From Qiania dongpingensis (GTDB taxonomy: Bacteria; Bacillota; Clostridia; Lachnospirales; Lachnospiraceae): a stretch of DNA of 64,000 nucleotides. The notes under the pieces were generated by a model. The model was not told the origin of the DNA, made no database searches, and was given only the letters and a program-made list of their open reading frames with translations. Both the position numbers and the translations under genes were made by a program. This document shows, one piece after another, positions 17,064-25,543 of the stretch. The number at the start of each line of letters is the position of its first letter. Position 1 is the stretch's first letter. Location of the stretch: positions 2,666,001 to 2,730,000 of the forward strand of contig NZ_CP060634.1 in assembly GCF_014337195.1 (NCBI RefSeq), given 5' to 3'.

Positions 17064-18146
17064 ATGAAACGAAACAAATGGACAGCGGTTGCAGCGGTGA
17101 TGCTCTGCCTGATCATGGCGCTCTCGGGCTGCGGAAAGAAAGCGGCCGACGAGACCACTGCGGCAAAGAAGGACGAGACCACAAAGGCGGCTGAAGAGAA
17201 GACCACGGAAGCAAAAAAGGACGAGACCACCGAGGCCAAAAAAGAGGAAGGCGCATCGGGAAGCAAGACCATCTACGTAATTGGCAAAGAGTCCCAGTAT
17301 AACCATTGGCTCTGCCTGCAGGACGGCGCGGAAGCATGCGGAAAAGAAAAAGGGTACGACGTGATCTATCAGGCGCCGCCTTTAGGAGAAGTGGACATTG
17401 AAAAGCAGGTATCCATGGTTGAGGCAGCTATCGGAACAAAGCCCGCGGCCATCGTTTTAGCCCCCAACGATACCGACGCCCTTGCAGGCGCCTGCGCTGA
17501 GGTCCAGGAAGCCGGCATCCCCATGGTACTGGTCGATTCTAAGATCTCCACAGAAGATTATGACTGTCTGGTAGCTCTGGACAATGAAAAAGCCGGCGCT
17601 GATGTAGCTGAGGAAATCGCTCAGAGGATTGGCGGCAAAGGACAGGTAGGCATCATCTCCGCAGTACCCGGCGGCGCGACCATCATGGCTCGTGAGAACG
17701 GCTTCATCAATTACATCAAAGAAAAATACCCCGATATCGAGATCGTTGGAGAAATCCTTTATTCTCAGAACGACTCTTCCAAGGCTATGAGCCAGACCTA
17801 TGACATGCTGGCTGCATATCCCGACATCAAGGCATTCTACACGACCAACACTCCCACGGCTGAGGGCATCGCCTCCGCTCTGGAAGAAAAGGGACTGGGC
17901 GGCAAGGTCCTCCTGGGAAGCTTCGACTCCTCCGATACGATCAACGGTTATATCCAGAATGGAACCATCGCAGCATGCTCCGTTGCAGAAGCTTATAACA
18001 TGGGCTATGAGTCTGTAGCGCAGGCCATTAATCTGATCGAAGGAAAAGATGTTGAGAAATTTGTGAACTCCGGCAACAGTATCGTAACTCCTGCGAACTT
18101 CGATGACGAACATATTCAGGAGCTTCTGTACCCCTTCGGGAAGTAA
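17064..18146 (+). CDS. Sugar ABC transporter, substrate-binding lipoprotein
   Basis: Periplasmic-binding-protein-like lipoprotein (360 aa). Signal peptide with lipobox LSGC and lipidated Cys at residue 23. A low-complexity linker of Lys, Thr, Glu and Ala (about 24-66, with near repeats of ETTKAAEEK and ETTEAKK) tethers the sugar-binding domain to the membrane. The type I binding domain follows (TIYVIGKESQYNHWLCLQDG at about 70, AIVLAPNDTDALAGA near 131, VGIISAVPGGATIMARENG near 194, AFYTTNTPTAEGIASAL near 257). It is the third transporter gene and is followed by an intercistronic hairpin. The first ligand-stacking region reads HWL rather than the common F or W of ribose proteins; the ligand is unknown. 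Confidence 0.94.
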   Translation: MKRNKWTAVAAVMLCLIMALSGCGKKAADETTAAKKDETTKAAEEKTTEAKKDETTEAKKEEGASGSKTIYVIGKESQYNHWLCLQDGAEACGKEKGYDVIYQAPPLGEVDIEKQVSMVEAAIGTKPAAIVLAPNDTDALAGACAEVQEAGIPMVLVDSKISTEDYDCLVALDNEKAGADVAEEIAQRIGGKGQVGIISAVPGGATIMARENGFINYIKEKYPDIEIVGEILYSQNDSSKAMSQTYDMLAAYPDIKAFYTTNTPTAEGIASALEEKGLGGKVLLGSFDSSDTINGYIQNGTIAACSVAEAYNMGYESVAQAINLIEGKDVEKFVNSGNSIVTPANFDDEHIQELLYPFGK

Positions 18147-18176
18147 TAAAAACCGATAACCATGCTTTACGGAACG

Positions 18177-18212
18177 CTGTGGTCTGTTTCCGCCTGCGGA
18201 AGCAGGCCACAG
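18177..18212 (+). other. Intercistronic stem-loop after the binding-protein gene
   Basis: Stem CTGTGGTCTG / CAGGCCACAG with a nested TTCCGC/GCGGAA hairpin, followed by GTTTTG rather than a clean T-run. Such hairpins often protect the 3' end of binding-protein mRNA and reduce downstream transcription, giving more binding protein than enzymes. Confidence 0.7.
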
Positions 18213-18233
18213 GTTTTGAAAAGGTGAATGTAA

Positions 18234-19292
18234 ATGAAAGTATTCGGACGGGATTATACGAAACAAGAGCTTCTTTCCTACGCTGGAAATATCACTCAGA
18301 TAGCCGGCGTGACGAGGAAGGAGCAGATTGACGGAAACGGGGATGGGATTCGCTTTCTGGAAGTGAAAAACGGGAGCGGAATGGAATTTTCTGTGATGGA
18401 AAACCGGTGCATGGATGTAAATTCCATGAGCTACAAAGGGATTCCCCTGAATTTCTTGAGCAAAAACGGCCTTGTGTATCCGCTCCGCTATCTTCCGGAA
18501 TCTTCGGAAGACACACTCAGGCATTTGTGCGGCGGCCTGTTTTATACCTGCGGCACCCAAAATGTCGGGTATGATTGTGTGGACGCGGGAGAGAGGCAGG
18601 TGTGTCATGGACGGATCAAAGCCATGTCGGCGGTGAATGTCGCCGCTGCCGCCCATTGGGCTGAGAATGATTATCTCATTGAGCTGTACGGAGAAGTGAG
18701 GGAGACCAGCCTCTTCGGAGAAAATATTGCTCTCAGGCGGCACATGCAGGTCTCCATGGGGAAGCCGGCTGTGAAGATCACCGATGAGCTGGAAAATGAA
18801 GGGTTTGAGGAACGGCCGCTCATGTACATGTATCATTTGAACCTGGGTTTTCCCTTTGCAGATTCGGAGATGAAGATTTATGTGGAGCCATCGGAGAAAT
18901 CCTGCAGGGACGAATGGGCGGCGCCGTATCTTTCTGAGTATCGGAAGGTGGAAAAGCCTCAGGTGCCGGGAAAGGAAATCTGCATCATGCACAGCTTCCG
19001 GGAGAAGAAGCAGGTGACAACTCTGGCGTTCAATGAGAGGCTTGGATTTGGATTTTATATCAAACAGGATACGAATGTAATGCCGTTTCTGCATGAGTGG
19101 AAAACGAACATAGCAGGAGCTTATGCGGTGGGCTTGGAACCTGCGAACTGCCATTGCGAGGGCCGGGTGAACGAAAAAAAATATGGGACGCTCCAGACCA
19201 TCGCCCCTTTTGAAACGGTGCGGGTGGAGACAGAGCTCGGTATCCTGGAGGACAGGGAGCAGATAGAACAATTGATCAAAACATCAGAATAA
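18234..19292 (+). CDS. DUF4432 family aldose-1-epimerase-like protein
   Basis: 352 aa. The sequence has a galactose-mutarotase-like beta-sandwich look: short strands, with FSVMENRCMDVNSMSYKGIP near residue 58 and GGLFYTCGTQNVG near 100. Histidines near the middle (QVCHGRIKAMSA) and the conserved acidic residue in EVRETSLFGEN are in positions used for anomer binding in this group. DUF4432 proteins occur in operons for fucose, rhamnose and similar sugars, where a mutarotase feeds the isomerase. It sits 12 bases before the isomerase gene. The family call is by pattern memory; substrate unknown. Confidence 0.78.
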   Translation: MKVFGRDYTKQELLSYAGNITQIAGVTRKEQIDGNGDGIRFLEVKNGSGMEFSVMENRCMDVNSMSYKGIPLNFLSKNGLVYPLRYLPESSEDTLRHLCGGLFYTCGTQNVGYDCVDAGERQVCHGRIKAMSAVNVAAAAHWAENDYLIELYGEVRETSLFGENIALRRHMQVSMGKPAVKITDELENEGFEERPLMYMYHLNLGFPFADSEMKIYVEPSEKSCRDEWAAPYLSEYRKVEKPQVPGKEICIMHSFREKKQVTTLAFNERLGFGFYIKQDTNVMPFLHEWKTNIAGAYAVGLEPANCHCEGRVNEKKYGTLQTIAPFETVRVETELGILEDREQIEQLIKTSE

Positions 19293-19304
19293 GGGGGAAA
19301 TCCT

Positions 19305-20690
19305 ATGTCAAAAAAAGTGATAGGCCTTGTTTCGACTTTTGCGCCTGGGGACAGCTGGCCTCAGGAAACCATTGACCGTGTTGCGGCCACCCACGAGGTG
19401 GTGAAGGCCGCATTGAAGGAGATGGGCTATGAGGTAAAGGATGCCGGCAATGTGAACCGTACCATGGAAGACATGGTAAAAGCCGGAAAAGAGCTGCGCT
19501 ATATGGGAATCCAGGCGCTGGTCCTCTACGTGGGGACCTGGACTTATGCCAACTGTGCCGCGGCATTGGTGCGGGAGGCGGGCGTCCCTGTGGTCATCTG
19601 GGCCGATGCTGGCGCAGGGACCTGCGGTTTGGTGGGCGGAGCCATCGCCAGAGGCGGAATGGATGAATTCGGATTTCATGCAAATCTGGTGTACGGCCCC
19701 TTTGAGGATGCTGCCACCAGAGAAAAATGCAGAGTCTATCTGGACGCGGCCTGCGCGGTCTCTTCTATGAAAGGAGAAAAGCTGGGACTGGGCGGAGGAA
19801 CCTGCATGGGCATGGTGACGGCAGTGTGCGATCCCAATGTGGTGCGTGAAAAGTTTGGAGTGGAGATTGAGACCTTTGAACAAATGGAGATTATCGCCAG
19901 GGCGGAGAAAATAGACGACGACGAAGCGGAAAAATTTTATAAATGGATCGAAGAAAACTTCGGGGGCATTGTGACGACCAAAGAAGCCATGATGAAACAG
20001 ATCAAGTTGTATCTGGCCATGAAGCAGTTCTGCAGAGAAAATAACCTGTCTTTTGTTTCCACTAAATGTCTGCCGGAGATGGCCAATCAGTATACATCGT
20101 TCTGTCTGTGCCATTCCATGATGGGAGACTGCGAAGACGCCTTTGGAAAGAAAGAGAGGATGGTATTCGGGTGTGAAGCGGATATCAATGCAGCGCTGAC
20201 CATGGAGCTTCTCCATCATCTGCAGGAAGGTCCGGTGATGTTCACAGATTTGTCCCAATATGACTATAAGGACCGGGTGCTGACCACATGCAACTGCGGA
20301 TCCCAGCCTACGGACTTTGCCAGAGATAAAAAGGAAGTCATCTGGGAAAGAGAAGGCGTGCACGAACACTACTGGAAATACGGCGGCACATGTCCCCAAT
20401 ACGTGACAAAAGAGGGGCGGGTGACCATGGCGAGACTGAATCGGAAGCAGGGAGAATATGAGATGCTGATCGTTCCGGCCAATGCCGTGTATTTTGACCG
20501 GGAAAAGCTCAGGGAGACCATATGGGAGAGACCTCACGCTTATTTTGAACTGCTCTGTGATAAAGAGACCTTTTTTGATGAGGTGCGCTCCAACCATATC
20601 CATGTGATATATGGAGAATATGAAAAGGAGCTGAAAGAAATCTGCAGTATCCTTGGTATCCGGGCGGTCTGTCTGGAAGCGGGGAAATGA
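19305..20690 (+). CDS. L-fucose/L-arabinose isomerase-like protein (1)
   Basis: 461 aa. Its fold is that of the L-fucose isomerase superfamily: N-terminal Rossmann-like domain (KVIGLVSTFAPGDSWPQETI), a middle domain with VVIWADAGAGTCGLVGGAIA (near residue 94), and the C-terminal domain with CEADINAALTMELL and TTCNCGSQPTDFA. The Glu of CEAD and His residues (HIHVIYG near the end) are candidates for the Mn-binding site. It most likely converts the imported aldose to its ketose before phosphorylation. A related protein is encoded at 28322, with the matched motifs CEADSDAALTMEIL and CNCGSQSTYYA. Which sugar is used cannot be read from the sequence. Confidence 0.85.
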   Translation: MSKKVIGLVSTFAPGDSWPQETIDRVAATHEVVKAALKEMGYEVKDAGNVNRTMEDMVKAGKELRYMGIQALVLYVGTWTYANCAAALVREAGVPVVIWADAGAGTCGLVGGAIARGGMDEFGFHANLVYGPFEDAATREKCRVYLDAACAVSSMKGEKLGLGGGTCMGMVTAVCDPNVVREKFGVEIETFEQMEIIARAEKIDDDEAEKFYKWIEENFGGIVTTKEAMMKQIKLYLAMKQFCRENNLSFVSTKCLPEMANQYTSFCLCHSMMGDCEDAFGKKERMVFGCEADINAALTMELLHHLQEGPVMFTDLSQYDYKDRVLTTCNCGSQPTDFARDKKEVIWEREGVHEHYWKYGGTCPQYVTKEGRVTMARLNRKQGEYEMLIVPANAVYFDREKLRETIWERPHAYFELLCDKETFFDEVRSNHIHVIYGEYEKELKEICSILGIRAVCLEAGK

Positions 20691-20738
20691 TCATAGTAAC
20701 TGCATGAACAAAAAAGCCAATACAGGAGGAAAGACAAA

Positions 20739-21407
20739 ATGAATGAACAGGAATTAAAGGCGTTTATGTGCGATATCGGAAAGCGGATCTATACCAATGG
20801 ATTTGTGGCCGCCAACGATGGGAATATCACCGTAAAGCTGAATGAAACAGAGTACCTGACCACGCCGACCGGAGTCAGCAAGGGATATCTGACACCGGAT
20901 ATGATCGTGAAAGTGAATGAAAAGGGGGAAGTGCTGGAAGGCACCTGGAAACCGTCCTCTGAGGTGAAGGTCCATCTGCGGGTCTATAAGGAAAGGCCGG
21001 ACGTGGGAGCCGTAGTACATGCGCATCCGCCCTATGCGACTACGTTTGCCGTTGCACATATCCCGCTGGATAAATATATCCTTCCGGAGGCTGTCTGCGC
21101 GCTGGGAGCCGTCCCCATCGTTCCTTATGCAAAGCCCTCTACGCAGGAGCTGGCCGACGCCATGATTCCGTTCCTTCAGACATATGACGCGTTCCTGCTG
21201 GAGAACCACGGGACCGTGACCGTGGGAAAGGATCTGACCACCGCATATTTTAAAACAGAAACGCTGGAGTACAACGCGAAGATTATTTATCTGGGCATGA
21301 TGCTTGGAAAACAGAATGAGCTTCCCAGAAAAGAAATTGATAAGCTGGTGGAAATGTACCGGGGCAATAATCCGGAGGCGAAGCATCCGGGTTATGTGAA
21401 ATTCTGA
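20739..21407 (+). CDS. Class II aldolase/adducin family protein (1), fuculose-phosphate-aldolase-like
   Basis: 222 aa, the usual length for L-fuculose-1-phosphate aldolase. Zinc ligands are visible: VVHAHPPYATTFA (two His near residues 93-95) and LLENHGTVTVG (His near 156), with the acidic catalytic Glu in PSSEVKVHL near 72. It splits a ketose 1-phosphate to dihydroxyacetone phosphate and an aldehyde. AGGAGG precedes the ATG. It lies directly between the isomerase and the kinase, completing an isomerase-aldolase-kinase set. Confidence 0.93.
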   Translation: MNEQELKAFMCDIGKRIYTNGFVAANDGNITVKLNETEYLTTPTGVSKGYLTPDMIVKVNEKGEVLEGTWKPSSEVKVHLRVYKERPDVGAVVHAHPPYATTFAVAHIPLDKYILPEAVCALGAVPIVPYAKPSTQELADAMIPFLQTYDAFLLENHGTVTVGKDLTTAYFKTETLEYNAKIIYLGMMLGKQNELPRKEIDKLVEMYRGNNPEAKHPGYVKF

Positions 21408-21471
21408 ATATAGTTAGTATGAGTAAGACCGGCCGGCAGTATTTCCGCCGGCATTGTAAAAGGAGGAACAG

Positions 21472-22941
21472 ATGGAGAAGAAATTCAGGATGGCGGCCCT
21501 GGACATAGGGACCTCCAGTGTCCGGACTTTTCTGGCAGAATACGATGGAAGGACAGTAGAGATCCAGGAGAAGAACCGGTTTTATCATGAATCGGTTCCT
21601 GCGCTGGGACATGAGTACTGGGACCTTTTAGGAGTGTTCGCTCAAGTGAGGGATGCCCTTTTGGCGGCTGCCAAAGACGCTCCACTTGACAGTCTGGCCC
21701 TGGATTCCTGGGGCACCGATATGACAGCTTTGGACCGGAACGGCGAATATCTCTGGGGAGGCATCTGCGCCAGGGACTGTCGGTTTAACGGCCTGAAGGA
21801 AGAATTCTTTGAGAGGGTTCCGGAAAAAGAGATTTATATGAGGACAGGTGTCCAGTTCTTGAACTGGAATACTCTGTACCTGCTTTATTATCTGGTAAAG
21901 GAAAAACCTTGGATGCTGGAATCTATATCCTGTATGCTGTTCACTCCGGATTTTTTCAATTACTTTCTGACCGGAGAAAAGAACGCGGATTATTCCATCG
22001 CTTCCACCTCCCAGATGCTGGATCCCTGGCGGAAAACCTGGGATGAGACGCTTTTGGGGGCTGTGCCGTTTCCCCGGGAAAAACTGCTCCCGGTCACACA
22101 GGCCCATATGCTTGGAAAAACAAGGGAGAGTATTCGGGGTCACCGGGTGCCGGTGATGTCTGGATGCAGCCACGATACGGCTGCTGCGGCTGCCGGAGTG
22201 CCCGCAGAATCCCAGGATTTTGTGTATATCGTATGCGGCTCCTGGGCAATGATCGGGATCGAATCGGATACTCCCATTATCAATGAAACTGCGGCGCGGT
22301 ATCGCTTTACCAACGAAGGAGGATCTGACGGAAGGATCCGTTTCCTCAAAAATGTCATGGGCATGTGGATGATACAGGAATCCAGGCGCCAATGGATACG
22401 GGAAGGAAAAGAATTTAGTTTCGGAGAGCTGGCAGAGCTGGGGGCAGTATGCGAGCCTTTCCAAAGCGTGATCGATGTGGATGACGCCAGGCTGGTGCCT
22501 CCGGGAGATATCCCCGGCGTGATACGCCGTCTGTGCCTGGAAAGCGGACAGCCGGTACCGGAGACTGCGGGACAGGTGATTCGGTGCATAGATGACAGTC
22601 TGGCACTTAAATTTAAGGTAATGAAGGAACGGCTGGAGGAATGCAGCGGACGAAGGTTTTCCGTGATTCACATCGTGGCCGGGGGAAGCCAGGACGCGTC
22701 TTTATGCCAGGCTATAGCCGATGCGGCCGCGTGCGTGGTGAAGGCAGGGCCGGCGGAGGCCAGCGCATACGGAAATACCTCTGTTCAGCTTCTGGCCGGC
22801 GGATTGGCAGGGAGCCTTATGGAGACCAGGGAGATTGTGAGGCGTTCTGTGGAGATCCGGATTTATGAGCCAAAGAAAAATGACCGGATGGAGGAAGCTT
22901 TTGAGAACAACAGAAAGCTGTTTGAACGCATTCACTATTAG
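21472..22941 (+). CDS. FGGY family carbohydrate kinase (1), rhamnulokinase-like
   Basis: 489 aa. N-terminal ATPase fold MAALDIGTSSVRTFLAEYD near residue 8, LALDSWGTDMTALDRNGE near 76 (catalytic Asp region) and the second fold VYIVCGSWAMIGIES near 251. Rhamnulokinases show such a split DSWGTD motif. It phosphorylates a ketose for the aldolase. The short gap before it carries the palindrome GCCGGC/GCCGGC (21433-21451). The ketose may be rhamnulose, fuculose or another; nothing in the sequence decides. Confidence 0.88.
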   Translation: MEKKFRMAALDIGTSSVRTFLAEYDGRTVEIQEKNRFYHESVPALGHEYWDLLGVFAQVRDALLAAAKDAPLDSLALDSWGTDMTALDRNGEYLWGGICARDCRFNGLKEEFFERVPEKEIYMRTGVQFLNWNTLYLLYYLVKEKPWMLESISCMLFTPDFFNYFLTGEKNADYSIASTSQMLDPWRKTWDETLLGAVPFPREKLLPVTQAHMLGKTRESIRGHRVPVMSGCSHDTAAAAAGVPAESQDFVYIVCGSWAMIGIESDTPIINETAARYRFTNEGGSDGRIRFLKNVMGMWMIQESRRQWIREGKEFSFGELAELGAVCEPFQSVIDVDDARLVPPGDIPGVIRRLCLESGQPVPETAGQVIRCIDDSLALKFKVMKERLEECSGRRFSVIHIVAGGSQDASLCQAIADAAACVVKAGPAEASAYGNTSVQLLAGGLAGSLMETREIVRRSVEIRIYEPKKNDRMEEAFENNRKLFERIHY

Positions 22942-22967
22942 GCCTCTGTTATGGAAAGGAGCAAAAA

Positions 22968-23204
22968 ATGAGAAAACGGATACAGATTCATGAAGCCGAT
23001 GACATCATGAAGATTAACCGGATCGTATCGCAGTACACGTATGATATCTGGATTCACAGCAAATCGGGAATGGTCGACGCCAAATCTTTGCTGGGCATGT
23101 TCATCCTCAGCCTGAAGGAAGATATGTTCGTAGTGGTGGAAGACGACATCGACGCCGGAAAGCTCTTTGAAGAGCTTGGGGATTATTTGATAGAGGAACC
23201 ATGA
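22968..23204 (+). CDS. HPr-family phosphocarrier-like protein lacking the active-site histidine
   Basis: 78 aa, the size of HPr. Alignment by eye places INRIVSQYTYDIWI over the helix 1/strand region of HPr, and AKSLLGMFILSL over the regulatory serine site (KSIMG in Bacillus HPr), so the Ser46 equivalent is kept. The N-terminal HARPA motif with the phosphorylated His15 is replaced by EADDIMKIN. It therefore cannot relay PEP phosphate but could be phosphorylated on Ser, as Crh is. It sits inside the catabolic operon, between the first kinase and second aldolase. A co-regulatory role for carbon catabolite control is inference. Confidence 0.8.
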   Translation: MRKRIQIHEADDIMKINRIVSQYTYDIWIHSKSGMVDAKSLLGMFILSLKEDMFVVVEDDIDAGKLFEELGDYLIEEP

Positions 23205-23227
23205 CAATATAAGGAGGGTTTAAAACG

Positions 23228-23851
23228 ATGGACAGAGAAAAGATACTGGAAGTTCTCCAGGTGGCAAAACGCCTGGATGAGAAGAACCTGGTGAATGCCT
23301 TTGAGGGGAATATATCGACAAAGAAAGACGGGCTGGTCTATATTACTCCGACAGGAAAGAATAAGGCTCTCTTGACTGAGGAGATGGTGGCTGTGATTGA
23401 TTCGGACGGAAAACAGGTGGGAGGGAACTGTAAACCCACCTCGGAGCTTCCCATGCACATGGAAACCTATACCATCCGGGATGACATAGGAGGAGTGGTA
23501 CACTGCCATCCCACCTTTTTGACTGCTTATGCTCTATGCTGCAAGCCGGTGGAGACAAGGGCATATCCGGAGATGATGGGGAACTTCGATTATTTTCAGG
23601 TGGCGCCTTATGGCCGGCCCGGCACAGAGGACATCCTGAAAGGGGCGATCCCGATACTTAAGCATCATGATATCGTCATCCTAGGCAACCACGGCGTACT
23701 GGCCGTAGGGGCGACAGTGACTGACGCCATGAACAGAGTAGAAGCGGCCGAGGCTATTACAAAAACGGTGTTCATTGCCAATGCCTTGGGGAGACAGGCA
23801 GATCTGAGTCCGGAGGAATGTGACTTTTTCTTCTCTTTAAACCAGAAGTGA
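23228..23851 (+). CDS. Class II aldolase/adducin family protein (2)
   Basis: 207 aa, a paralogue of the aldolase at 20739. Zinc ligands VVHCHPTFLTAYAL (two His near residues 96-98) and GNHGVLAVGA (His near 155), with Glu in PTSELPMHMET near 73. It ends before an intrinsic terminator, so it is the last gene of the operon started at 13496. A second aldolase in one operon suggests a second ketose 1-phosphate or a different stereoisomer is handled. AGGAGGG precedes the ATG. Confidence 0.93.
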   Translation: MDREKILEVLQVAKRLDEKNLVNAFEGNISTKKDGLVYITPTGKNKALLTEEMVAVIDSDGKQVGGNCKPTSELPMHMETYTIRDDIGGVVHCHPTFLTAYALCCKPVETRAYPEMMGNFDYFQVAPYGRPGTEDILKGAIPILKHHDIVILGNHGVLAVGATVTDAMNRVEAAEAITKTVFIANALGRQADLSPEECDFFFSLNQK

Positions 23852-23901
23852 ACCGGACGGAGAGTTAGGACAATCCCATCGGAACAAGGTGCAGACTGAC
23901 A

Positions 23902-23937
23902 GGGCAGAATCTCAGGAAACGGAGTTCTGCCCTTTTT
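23902..23937 (+). terminator. Terminator of the sugar operon
   Basis: GGGCAGAA / TTCTGCCC stem extended by CTC/GAG inside, then TTTTT. It separates the second aldolase from the second kinase, which may be expressed by read-through. Confidence 0.85.
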
Positions 23938-23952
23938 CATGATCGGAGGGAT

Positions 23953-25449
23953 ATGATGAAGGAACAATATTTAGCCGTAGACCTGGGCTCCAGCAATGGC
24001 AAGATCCTGCTGTCCGGCCTGACAGACAGGAAGACAATAGAGATGCGGGAGGTGGAGCGCTTTCCCACTCCCAGGATTTATATGAACGGCCACGTATGCA
24101 TCGATGTCTATGGAATTTATGGAGAGATCTGCCGGACGCTGGAAAAACTTGGACGGGAGGGCACGGCGGTCAGAAGCCTTGGAGCGGATTCCTGGTCCAG
24201 TGATTTTGGGATTGTGGATCCTCAGGGAGAATTGGTAGGGCTTCCAGTCTTTTACCGGGATAAACGGACGAACGGCATGCCCGAGGAAGTGGAGAAGAAG
24301 ATCAGTTACCGGGAGCTTTATAAGCTGACCACCCAGCGGCGCATTCAGGACGCTACCCTGTGTCAGCTGCTGGCGGTAAAAAAAGAGAGCCCGGAGCTTC
24401 TTAAGAATGGGAATCGGATGATGCATTTGGGAGATATCCTGATGTATTTTTTTTCCGGAAAGGTATGTTCGGAATTTTCAGTGGCTTCCTATTCTCAAAT
24501 GTTCAATATGAGGGATCAATGCTGGGAGGACCGGGTATTTGATCTGTTCGGAATTCCTAAAAGTCTTCAGCCTCCGGTAGTGCATGCAGGTGCATGCCTG
24601 GGGAGGATATCGGAGGAACAAGCCAGATGGTACGGAACAAACCGGTTTGAAGTGGTGGCCCCGGCCGTGCATGATACGTCGTCGGCGGGAGTGGCGGTCC
24701 CGGTGGATGACAGAAAGGATTGGGCCTATATTTCAACCGGGAGCTGGTATTTGGTGAGCATGGAGCTGGAGGAGCCGGCGGACAGCGGACTGTCCTACCA
24801 CTATAATCTTTCCAATACGGGACTGGCCTTTGGAAAAACACTGCTTAAACGGAATGTATGTGCTATGTGGATCATTCAGGAATGTAAGCGGAAATGGGAA
24901 CAGATAATGGGAGTTGACTATGATTATCCGGCCATTGTGGAGCTCGCCCGGTCCGCGGTCCCTTTTTACGCCGTTATTGATACGGATGATGATTGCTTTT
25001 ATAATCCGGATGATATGACCGAAGCTGTAGCGGCCTATCTTAGACGGACAGGGCAGCCGGAAGTCCAAAGAGACGATGTGGGGCAGATGGCCAGGATCAT
25101 CTATGAAAGTATCACATTTAAATGTCTGTATTCTCTGGATGCTTTAAAGCGCACTACAGGAAGGCGGGTTGATACGCTTTATGTGGTGGGGGGAGCCAGC
25201 GGCGTGGGCTTTCTGAATGAAATGCTGGCTTCCGCAGCTGATCTGGAAGTGATCGCGGGGCCGAAGGAGGCGGCTGCCATCGGAAACTCTCTGCTTCAGG
25301 CAGTGGGGACTGGAGTGCTTAATTCGGAGGAAGAAATAAGAGAAGTGGTGAGAAATTCCTTTAAATTTGAGATTTTTCATCCTAAAAAGGCAGAAGAGTG
25401 GAGAAGACACTATCGGGCGTTCCTGGATGTATGCGGACTGGAGCAGTAA
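23953..25449 (+). CDS. FGGY family carbohydrate kinase (2), rhamnulokinase-like
   Basis: 498 aa. Motifs: YLAVDLGSSNGKILLSGL near residue 6, LGADSWSSDFGIVDPQGE near 75, VVAPAVHDTSSAGVAVP near 236 and YVVGGASGVGFLNEMLA near 412, the normal rhamnulokinase set. Compared with the first kinase it keeps the conserved Asp (ADSWSSDFG). Two ATGs follow GGAGGG at 23945-23950: 23953 and 23956; the second has the better spacing. It follows a terminator and may have a separate expression level. The substrate is unknown; two kinases, two aldolases and two isomerases in the region suggest parallel branches. Confidence 0.88.
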   Translation: MMKEQYLAVDLGSSNGKILLSGLTDRKTIEMREVERFPTPRIYMNGHVCIDVYGIYGEICRTLEKLGREGTAVRSLGADSWSSDFGIVDPQGELVGLPVFYRDKRTNGMPEEVEKKISYRELYKLTTQRRIQDATLCQLLAVKKESPELLKNGNRMMHLGDILMYFFSGKVCSEFSVASYSQMFNMRDQCWEDRVFDLFGIPKSLQPPVVHAGACLGRISEEQARWYGTNRFEVVAPAVHDTSSAGVAVPVDDRKDWAYISTGSWYLVSMELEEPADSGLSYHYNLSNTGLAFGKTLLKRNVCAMWIIQECKRKWEQIMGVDYDYPAIVELARSAVPFYAVIDTDDDCFYNPDDMTEAVAAYLRRTGQPEVQRDDVGQMARIIYESITFKCLYSLDALKRTTGRRVDTLYVVGGASGVGFLNEMLASAADLEVIAGPKEAAAIGNSLLQAVGTGVLNSEEEIREVVRNSFKFEIFHPKKAEEWRRHYRAFLDVCGLEQ

Positions 25450-25466
25450 AAGATTTGAGAAAAACC

Positions 25467-25497
25467 TTGACATAGGGTGAGGTTCGGATGTTATGGT
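25467..25497 (+). promoter_or_regulatory. MerR-type promoter with 19-base spacer
   Basis: TTGACA (25467-25472), 19-base spacer, TATGGT (25492-25497). A 19-base spacer is the hallmark of promoters untwisted by MerR-family activators, and the sequence resembles AdhR-type sites (CCTTGAC then GGGT then ATG-rich end). The only MerR gene near is at 26250, beyond repeat copy 3. Assignment is by pattern only. Confidence 0.5.
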
Positions 25498-25543
25498 ATA
25501 TCCAGGGGAATGGTTTCGAAAATAAATGGACATTCAGCATTGC

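Noticed and set aside
17457..19271. 604-residue open frame on the minus strand
   Set aside because: It runs opposite two well-supported genes (binding protein, DUF4432) and has no domain pattern; it results from codon bias.
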